Assembly: GCF_019393635.1 (NCBI RefSeq) | Contig: NC_057861.1 | Coordinates: 726,446,232 to 726,510,231, forward strand | Source of the DNA: Dromiciops gliroides | Taxonomy: Eukaryota > Chordata > Mammalia > Microbiotheria > Microbiotheriidae | Length of the DNA stretch: 64,000 nucleotides | Direction: 5' to 3' | In this document: positions 55,836 through 64,000 of the stretch, piece after piece | Position numbering within the stretch: position 1 is the first letter of the stretch | Layout: each line of letters begins with the position of its first letter | Notes under the pieces: model-generated | Databases searched by the model: none | What the model was told of the DNA's origin: nothing | What the model saw: only the letters and a program-made list of their open reading frames with translations | Program-made: the position numbers and the translations under genes

Positions 55836-56099
55836 GTACATATGACAGATTCACATACTTTCACTAAAATGAGCAGTGAAATCAAGAAAGCACATAGGGA
55901 GACATGTTTGATGCCCTTCCACTCCTGTGGAAAGGATGAAGTCTCCACTTCCCTGATGTCTCTGACACAAGTACAGGACCTTGCTTTAGGTTTTCACTGT
56001 AGCTACTAGGGAAAAAAAAAAAGGTTTTTTACTTTTATTTTTATAAAGGAAAAAAAGTTACAAAAGGGATCCCAGGACATCATTGAAATGTAACAAGAG

Positions 56100-56239
56100 G
56101 GACAGCGAGGTGGCACAGTGGATAAAGTACTGGCTCTGAAGTCAGGAGGACCTGAGTTCAAATCCAGCCTCAGACACTTGACACTGACTACCTGTGTGAC
56201 CCCGGGCAAGTCACTTAACCCCGATTGTCTCACAAAAAA
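56100..56239 (+). mobile_element. Mar-1-type SINE with target duplication
   Basis: GGACAGCGAGGTGGCACAG head, B box GAGTTCAAATCC. Flanked by GAAATGTAACWAGAG at 56085-56099 and 56240-56254, one mismatch. Confidence 0.95.
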
Positions 56240-56429
56240 GAAATGTAACTAGAGCTGAGACTTTTTAGAAAATGTATTAAACTTCAGCTGCTCCATTTAT
56301 AGACTCATCCACTCCCTCTTCCCCATCCCACCCTCACAAATCCTCCTTTCTTTTTTATTTTGGGGACCTAGAGCTGGGACTGGGACAGGAGATAAGTACT
56401 CATACTATGTTGTAGCATAATAGGAAGAG

Positions 56430-56665
56430 GAACAGGGAAATAAGCACTTATAAAGCACCTACTATGTGCCAGGCACTTTGCTAAGTGTTGTTGTTGTTGT
56501 TGTTTTACAAATATCTCATTTTATCCTCACAACAGCCCTGAGATGTAGTCACTGTTGAGGAAACTGAGGCAAACTATGCTTAAGTTATTTGCCCAGGGTT
56601 ACAGAGGCAAATAAGTGACTGAGGTCAGTTTTGAATTCAGCTTTTCCTGATTCCAGACACAGCAC
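56430..56665 (-). mobile_element. Near-complete MIR with GTT microsatellite
   Basis: 'AAGCACCTACTATGTGCCAG', a (GTT)n patch at 56488-56503, 'TTATCCTCACAACAGCCCTG', 'GAGGAAACTGAGGCAAAC'. Confidence 0.75.
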
Positions 56666-56939
56666 AGATAGGAAATAAAAGAGGCACATTTTTTAGTATT
56701 ACCTTCAATACATACACATGCCACCTGTGAGCCAGCACCCCAAGCTTTGAGCTCAAGTTGAATGAGTCCAAACGTAGAAGCCACCTCCAGAAGTTGCCTT
56801 TCCTTTTGACTCACATTGACCTCACCCAGAGTTTATTCTGGGAAATCTCAGACTATAGATCTTGCATACATTTTCATAGTTGTCACTAATAGGATTCCCC
56901 AGCTCCTACAAGAGCAATCAAGGTAACAAAAAGATTTAT

Positions 56940-58125
56940 CAGGTTACATGACAGTTTATTTTGTCTCACAGACAATGCAGAAAATAGAGAGGACACTAGC
57001 CCTGAAATGATAAATAGCAGTGTGCTTTCTTCCCAGTGGCTCCCACTGTGGAAATTTATTTTGATTTGGGGACCCTACCTTTAGGCTGAGATTAGAAAGC
57101 CTTAGGCCCTCAGGGTCTCTCCCCCTCCTCCTCAGCTTCAGCTGAGTGAAAAAGCCCCATGGGCTGTACAAGACTCCAGGTCAAACAGCTGGGGAAAAAA
57201 GCCCCAGCTCCCTTCGACCTGAGTGGAGGGATGCTAGAGATACTGGGCTTGTGCAGGCTGAGTTCTGGTGAGGCACGTGATGCTAGAGCATCCCCCCAGC
57301 CCCAGCTGCAGCCCTGACTGGCAGATTAGCTTGGTCTGTGGGGGCACAGGAAGCCCCGAGATTTGAGTGGAGAGAAGAAAAGGTATATATAAACCTGGGA
57401 GTTAGACAGGAGAAAAAAAGAAGGAGCGAGGACAGAGTAGATAGAGAGACAAAAGGACTAGATAGGCTGACTAGAGGATGACGGACTAGATAGACAAGAA
57501 AGAGGGTGTGACTAGAGGGAAGCATGGACAAGGATGGAGGAGAGTTCTTTTGGAAAAGGAGAGACGGGGCTGACAAGGTTACAGGCCTTAATACAAACCA
57601 GGGAAAGTGTAACGTGCCCTGAGGCTGGACGCGGCTAAGGCCCTTATTGTATTCAAGAAGTTCGAAGTGCAGCAGGTGGGAAAGAGATGCAGTGGAAAGA
57701 GACCACAGGAAAGCAGTCAGATTGTACATTTTATTTTCCTGTATTCTTAATTTTCAACAGTATCTCATAAATAAACTCTGCTTGGATTATTTAGTTAAGA
57801 GGCTTCTTAATCTTTAGTTTATCAATTTGGGAGTGGAGCAGTGTGGTGGAACTTTATAAATGGCCCACATTAAATTAAACACAGTCAGATAGCCAGTTAG
57901 TCACAAGTCCCCAGATTAGTCCTCCAGTCAGATTAGCCCCCCCAAATTAGGCTAGTCACCAAAAATATTCTCACATTTTAATGGCGACCATGAAGGGACT
58001 TACGGCCCAATTATAATTTTTCTAAATTTTTCATTTTTCACATAATCATAATTTTTCATAAATCCAATTATATATAATTTTTCCAGGTTAGTTATAGTTA
58101 TGTATAATTAACTTTTTTACACCAC
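56940..58125 (+). mobile_element. ERV LTR fossil, plus orientation
   Basis: A TATA box (GGTATATATAAACC, about 57381) is followed at about 57771 by AATAAACTCTGCTTGG, the order U3-R-U5. At about 57981 'TTTAATGGCGACCATGAAGG' resembles either a tRNA-Arg-type primer binding site or the U5 motif shared with the LTRs at 28889 and 62412. Left and right ends are approximate. No gag, pol or env sequence was recognised. Confidence 0.5.
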
Positions 58126-58548
58126 TTTTGTACCAGATCCAAATGTACTGATCCAGTACAACCCCATGGTTTTGACTGTCTTCACAAGGAAACTGGGAAT
58201 ATTATCCCCCACCATTCCTTGAGTTCCTCTTCCTACAGAGATACATATATTCCATCCCATAATACCATTCCTTGGTTTGGACTCCACCCACCTAGGCACT
58301 ACTGGAAGAGAAAAACACTTGAAGCTGCTAACTCTACATGGGCAGTGAAAACATCCCAATGAATCCCTCTTCCACTCCACAAAGACACTCTGAGCTTTTA
58401 TACTCATCCAAAAGGAATACACTTGGGGCTACTGAGTAATCAGTCCCCTTCCCATCAGAGCAACCCCTTCTGATTTATTCACTGTAACAATAGTGTAGTG
58501 CAAAGTTCAAGGCCTTGTGTCACCATATTATGGATGTCAGACCCTTGA
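58126..58548. other. Unrecognised stretch next to the LTR fossil
   Basis: May be leftover internal ERV sequence or unique DNA. No coding similarity recognised. Confidence 0.35.
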
Positions 58549-58564
58549 TATTATATGCAGCCAG

Positions 58565-58729
58565 GGGGCAGCTAGGTGGTACAGTGGATAAAGTGCTGGC
58601 CCTGGATTCAGGAGGACCTGAGTTCAAATCTTACCTCAGACACTTGACACTTACTAGCTATGTGACCCTGGGCAAGTCACTTAGCCCTCATTGCCCTGCA
58701 AAAAGAAAGAAAAAAAAAGAACATCTGGG
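58565..58729 (+). mobile_element. Mar-1-type SINE with target duplication
   Basis: GGGGGCAGCTAGGTGGTACAG head. Flanked by TATTAYATGCAGCCAG at 58549-58564 and 58730-58745, one mismatch. Confidence 0.95.
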
Positions 58730-58745
58730 TATTACATGCAGCCAG

Positions 58746-59120
58746 CATGAGGAACCACTTTCATAAACTTAACTTCTTTTCAAAAGGAACAATGCTCAGT
58801 GTGGCATGACTGTGTAATGAAGCAGGAAGTACATCACCTATAAAACATGGGAGTTTTATGGAATACAAATATTCCATAGGAGTGTGACTCTGCCTTGACT
58901 TGGCTCACAGCTGCCTTAAAGGCTTATCCTTGTTATGTCTAGGAGTATACACACATATGGATGCATGTATACATATACACATGCATACATACATATACAC
59001 ATGCAAACATGTACCATTATGTCAGGTGTCTTATGGGTAGAGTACCCAGTGCTTTACTAGAAGGTCATTTAACCCTGATCAATGTGCCTCTTGGAATATG
59101 AACAGATCTAGATACAACAA
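58746..59120. other. Unrecognised stretch with CATACA microsatellite
   Basis: CATACATATACACATG-type units at about 58950-59010. Nothing else recognised. Confidence 0.55.
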
Positions 59121-59366
59121 TGGCCAGCTAGGTGGCTCAGTGGCTAGAATGCTGGCCTGGAGACCGGAGACTTTTTCCCGAGTTCAAATATGACCTCAGA
59201 CATTTAGTAACTAGTGACTGTGGATAAGTTATTTAACCCTGTTTACCTTAATTCTTCCTCTGTAAAATGAGCTGGAGAAGGAAGTGGTAAAACACTCCAA
59301 TATCTTTGCAAAATTAAAACAAGTGGGGTCACAAAGAGCTGGACACAACTGAAACAACCTAACAGA
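59121..59366 (+). mobile_element. Long Mar-1 SINE with RTE-type tail
   Basis: 'GGCCAGCTAGGTGGCTCAG' head, tail 'CTGGAGAAGGAAGTGGTAAA' and 'GTGGGGTCACAAAGAGCTGG' with an ACAACC-rich end. Confidence 0.88.
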
Positions 59367-59467
59367 AACAGATATATGGATAGAAAATACATAGGTGTGT
59401 ATGTATATATGCTCATATTAAATAGGTTCTTTTCCACTTTTACAAAATCTCTGTGGCTTTATGAACA

Positions 59468-60847
59468 AACAAGTGATAGAGAATAATATGAAATGCAAAA
59501 TGGATTATTTTGATTACATTAAATTAAAAAGGGTTTGTGCAAACAGAAGCAATGCAGTCACAATTATAAGGGAAGCAGAAAGCTGAGAAACAATTTGTAA
59601 AGCCAGTGTTTCTGATAAAGGCTTCATTTCTCATATATATAGGGAACTAAATCAAATTTATAAGAATGAAAGTAATTCCCCAATGGTCAAAGGATATGAA
59701 CAGGCAGTTTTCAGATGAAGAAATCAAAGCTATCTATTTCCATATGAAAAAATGGTCTAAATCACTAGTGATTAGAGAGATGCAAATTAAAACAACTCTG
59801 AGGTTCCACCTCACACCTATCAGATTGACTAATATGACAAAAAAGGAAAATAATAAATGTTGGAGAAGCTGTGAAAAAATTGGAACACATACATTGTTGG
59901 TGACATTGTGAACTGATCCAACAATTCTGGAGAGCAATTTGGAAACATGTCCAAAGGGCTATGGGTCTGTGCATACCTTTTGACCCCGTAATACCACTAC
60001 TAGGTCTGTATACCAAAGAGATAATACAAAAAGAGAAAAGGGGGGGGCAGCTAGGTGGTGCAGTGGATAGAGCACCAGCCCTGCATTCAGGAGGTCCTGA
60101 GTTCGAATCTGGGCTTAGACACTTGACACTTACTAGCTATGTGACCCTAGGGAAGTCACTTAAACCCAATTGCCTCACCAAAAAACAAAAAAAAAAAGAA
60201 AAGTATCTATATGTACAAATATATTTATAGCAGCTCTCTTTGTTGTGGCAAAGAATTGGAATTCTAGAGAATGCCCATCAATTGGGGAATTACTAAATAA
60301 GTTGTGGTATACGAATGTAATGAAATAGTATTGTGCTATAAGAAATGACGAACAGGCAGATTTCAGAAAAACCTGAAAAGACTTAAGTAGACTGATGCTG
60401 AGTGAAGTGAGCAGAACTAGGAGAACATTGTACACAGTAACAACAACATTGCATGATAATCAACTATGACAGATTTAGCTCTACTCAGCAATGATCCAAG
60501 ACAATTCCAAAGGACTCATGATGCTAAATGCTCTCCAAATCCAGAAAAAAGAACTGTGGATTCTGAGTGTAGATTGAACCATACTGTTTCCACTTTTTTG
60601 TTGTTGTTTTTGCCTTTTTGAGGTTTTTCCCTTTTTTCTGATTGTTCTTTCACAACATGACTAATGCAGACATGTGTTTAATGTGATTGTACATATATAA
60701 TTTATATCAGATTACTTTCTGTCTTTGAGAGGGTGAAGGGAAGGAATGGTGGGAGAAAAATTTGGAACTAAAAATCTTATAAAAACAAATGTTGAAAGCT
60801 ATCTTTACATGTAACTGGAAAATAATAAAATACTTTTACGATAAAAA
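59468..60847 (+). mobile_element. 5'-truncated L1 with nested SINE
   Basis: Collinear with 22185-23400. Frames read KDMNRQFSDEEIKAIYFHMKK and REMQIKTTLRFHLTPIRL (ORF2 3' end). 3' UTR ends AAAATAATAAAATAC. SINE at 60041-60190 interrupts it. Confidence 0.92.
60041..60190 (+). mobile_element. Mar-1-type SINE inside L1
   Basis: GGGGGGGCAGCTAGGTGGTG head, B box GAGTTCGAATC (close to a canonical tRNA B box). AAAAGRRAAAG-like repeats on both sides. Confidence 0.93.
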
Positions 60848-60854
60848 AATTTCT

Positions 60855-63835
60855 TTGGGATATAAAACATGTAGTGATTTTCCTGGGTCAAGAAGTATGC
60901 ACAATTTTATAACCCTTTGGGCATAGTTTCAAATTGCTCTCTACAATGATGATTGAATTTAGTTCAGAACTCCAATAGTTGCATTAGAGTATGAGTTTTC
61001 TCACATCCCCTCCAATGTTAATCTTTTTTTTTTCACATTATTCAATCTGATGGGTATGAGGTAATACGTTAGAATTAATGTGCATTTCTCTAACCAATAG
61101 TGATTTAGAGCATTTTTTCATATGACTATTGAGAGCTTTGAGTTCTTTGTCTGAAAACTGCCTGCTCATATCCTTTGACTATTTATTAATTGGGAAATGG
61201 TTTTATTTTATAAATTTCACTCAGTTCTCTATATATTTGAGAAATAAGGGTTTTATCAGAAACACTTGCTGTAATTTTTTTTCCAGTTTTCTGCTTTTCA
61301 TTTAATTTTGCATTGGTTTTGTTTGTGGAAAACCTTTTAAATTTGATATAATCGAAACCATTCATTTTACATTTCATAATGCTTTCTATATCATTTGGTC
61401 CTAAATTTTTCCCTTATCCATAGTTCTGACAGGTAAACTATTCCATACTCTCTTAATTTACTGATGGTATCACCCTTTATGTCTAAATCATCTATCCACT
61501 TTCACCTTATTTTGGTATATGGTGTGAGATGTTGGTCTATGCCTAGTTTCTGCCATACTATTTTCCAGTTTTCCCAGCAATTTTTGTCAAATAATGTGTT
61601 TTTATCCCAGAAGCAAACAATAGATTACTATAGTCATTTACTACAATGTACCTAATCTGTTCCATTGATCCACCACTCTATTTCTTATCCAGCACCAGAT
61701 TGTTTTGATAATTACAGCTTTATAATACAGTTTCAGATCTGTTACAAGTAGGCTACCTTCCTTCATATTTTTTCATTGATTCACTAAGTAATCTTGACCT
61801 TTTCTTCATCCAGATGAATTTTGTTACTATTTTTTCTAGCTCTATAAAATAATTTTTGTAGTTTCAATAGCATTGCTCTGAATAAGCAGATTAATTAAGG
61901 TAGAATTCTCAGTTTTATTATATTGGCTCAGTCTACCCATGACTAATTAATATTTTTCCAATTGTTTAGACCAGATTTATTTCATGTGAAAAGTGTTTTG
62001 TCATTGTGTTCATATAGTTCCTGCATTTGTCTTGGCAAGTTTAGTTATTTTAAATGAAATTTCTTTCTATTTCTTTGCTGCTGGACTTTGTTGGTAATAT
62101 ATAGAAATTCTGATGATTCGTGTGGGTTTATTTTTTTTATCCTGCAACATTGCTAAAGTTATTAATAATTTTAACAAGTTGTTTATTCTCTACAATTCTC
62201 TAAATATACCATCATATCATTTACAAAGAATGATAGTTTTGTTTCCTCATTGGCTATTATAATTCTTTCATTTTTTCTTATTTTTATATCTAGCATTTTA
62301 GTACAATATTGAATAATAGTGGTGATAATGGGCATCCTTGCTTCACTCCTGATTTTATTGGGAAGCTTCTAGCTTATCCCCTTTACAGATGCTTGCTAAT
62401 GTTTTTAGACCTGTGAGGGGCTAAAATTCTAGCTGGTCTGTCTAAAATATCTAATGAGTGGTCGCCAACAAATTATAAGCTTTAGCATGAGTTTAGACTT
62501 TTAAGCATTTATTAAGGAAAATAAGAATTTGGTGGAGAGAGAAAGGCCTAGATTCATCTATCTATCAAAGGGAGACTGCATTTTAGCTCCACTCTCCATG
62601 AGAGTCCTCACAAAAGAGAGTGAGCCACCCCTCCTTCATCCCACAAGTCTCCTGTGAAACTGGCAACATTCCATCCACATGCATACACATCTCCAAGCTA
62701 ATTGGCTGGGAGCCTTGATTGACAGTACCCACGAGCAAACATCACTTCCTGGCACCAAGGAAAGCTACATGGCTTGCCCTCAGACACCTTCTTCTCATGG
62801 TGGAGCTTTCCTACAGTAACTCTCCAGCAGGTGGCATTATTCCAATCATTACATTCTGATATTACTTATAATTGTAAGTAAGACTCCACTTATGCCTATA
62901 TTCTCTAGTGTTTTTAATAGGAATGGGTGTTATATTTTGTCAAAGGCTTTTTCTGCATCTTTTGAGATAGCAATATGATTTCTGTTGTTTTTGTTATTGT
63001 CAGTCATGCTGATAATTTTCCTCACATTCAACCAGGCCTACCTTCCTGGTATAAATCCCACTTAATCATAGTGGATGATCTTTGTGAAATATTGCTGTAA
63101 TCTCCTTGCTAGTAGTTTATTTAAAATTTTCTCATCAATATTCATTAGGGAATCTGATCTATAGTTTTCTTTCTTTTCACTTCCCTTCTCCTCCCCTTCC
63201 CTCCCCTCCCTTCTGCTTCATTCTTCTGAATTAGGTATCAGCAGCCTATTTGAGTTGTAAAAAGAATTTGGTAGGACTCCTTCAACTATTTTTCCAAATA
63301 GTTTATATAGTATTAGGATCAATTGTTCTTCAAATGTTTGGTGGAACTCACTTGTGAATCCATCTGGCTTTGTATATTTTTTCTTAGGGAGTTCATTGAT
63401 GGCTTGTTCAATTTCTTTTTCTAATATAGGGTTATTTACATAATCTATTACTTCTTCTGTTAATCTGGGCAGCTTATATTTTTGTAAATAATCATTAATT
63501 TTACTTACATTATCAGTTTTGCTGGCATATAATTGGGCAAAATAATGCCTAATAATAGTGTTAATTTCATCTTCATTGGTAGTGCATTAATGCTTTTCAT
63601 TTTTCATACTTGGAAACTTCTTTTTTTTCTATATCAAATTAACTACTGGTTTATCTATTTTATTTTGGCTTCCGCCCCTCTCTCCCCCTACCCCAATAAA
63701 ACCAGCTCCTACTTTTATTTATTACTTCAATGTATTTTTTTTTACTTTATTTTTATTAAACTCTCATTTGACTTTCAGAATTTCCATTTGGGTGTTTAAT
63801 TGCTCCTCAGTCTCCCAAAACACCATGAGGTAAGG
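60855..63835 (-). mobile_element. L1 ORF2 fragment, minus strand, with nested LTR
   Basis: The complement runs through much of L1 ORF2 in order from about 63.8 kb down to 60.86 kb. Plus-strand landmarks such as 'TGATGGGTATGAGGTAATAC', 'TTTTCCAGTTTTCCCAGCAA' and 'GATAATGGGCATCCTTGCTT' match ORF2 landmarks. It stops before the 3' UTR. The LTR at 62412-62853 splits it. No long intact frame remains. Confidence 0.88.
62412..62853 (-). mobile_element. Solo LTR fossil inside L1, related to 28889
   Basis: 442 bases, TG...CA ends. Shares long blocks with the copy at 28889-29263 ('CTAATGAGTGGTCGCCAACA', 'AAATTATAAGCTTTAGCA') and carries about 65 more bases in the middle. No target duplication recognised. 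No internal region remains. Confidence 0.7.
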
Positions 63836-64000
63836 CTTATTCCCCTTTATATAGTTTTGGAAAGTACAAGAGAACAAAGAACAAGAAACATCACAGATTG
63901 AAAACAATATGATTAATTACAAACTTTAAAGTATAATAGATAATAAAAACAATACAATTGAATGGAAGTCTGAAATGCAGTGCTAGCAATGACATTTCCA
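63836..64000. other. Window end, unrecognised AT-rich sequence
   Basis: Nothing recognised; may be flank of the L1. Confidence 0.4.

Noticed and set aside
1-64000. CRISPR arrays, operons, phage or toxin-antitoxin systems
   Set aside because: Vertebrate sequence; direct repeats present are target duplications or microsatellites.

Overview
The window is nuclear DNA from a marsupial. The evidence is about two dozen copies of a tRNA-derived SINE of the Mar-1 type, several of them carrying an RTE (BovB-type) 3' tail. An RTE LINE, many L1 fragments of the marsupial type and old MIR, L2 and CR1/L3 fossils are also present. I cannot tell which marsupial from this sequence. The DNA is AT-rich except for one CpG island at about 52.3-54.3 kb.

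Two host genes are visible, and they face each other. PROK2 (prokineticin 2) is on the plus strand, with its second coding exon at 1126-1251 and its last coding exon at 14863-14968, split by a 13.6 kb intron. Exon 1 (signal peptide and the AVITG start) should lie left of the window. The last exon carries one extra base relative to the conserved reading frame. GPR27 (SREB1, an orphan class A GPCR) is a complete, intronless 395-codon gene on the minus strand at 52271-53458, set in the CpG island. From established knowledge, PROK2, GPR27 and EIF4E3 are neighbours on human 3p13 with PROK2 and GPR27 convergent; the layout here is the same. No EIF4E3 coding exon was recognised.

Layout: 0-15 kb, PROK2 exons and an intron with MIR, CR1, L2, SINEs and two LTR fossils antisense to the gene. 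15-17 kb, probable PROK2 3' UTR and ancient repeats. 17-50 kb, gene-free intergenic DNA built from nested transposons: L1 fragments at 21.9, 26.2, 28.1, 30.4, 32.4, 39.5, 43.2, 46.4 and 47.7 kb, an RTE LINE at 47.2-48.7 kb, and solo LTRs inside L1 copies. 50.7-52.3 kb, a repeat-poor stretch likely to hold the GPR27 3' UTR. 52.3-54.3 kb, GPR27 and its CpG island with two long polypurine/polypyrimidine triplet tracts. 54.3-64 kb, intergenic or EIF4E3 intronic DNA with SINEs, an LTR fossil at about 57-58 kb and two opposed L1 fragments.

I found no undescribed multi-gene system. The points most worth a second look are the single-base frame break in the last PROK2 exon, the twin purine tracts upstream of GPR27, the nested insertion records (SINE and L1 inside RTE; LTR and SINE inside L1), and a 258-base element flanked by 8-base duplications at 37.5 kb.
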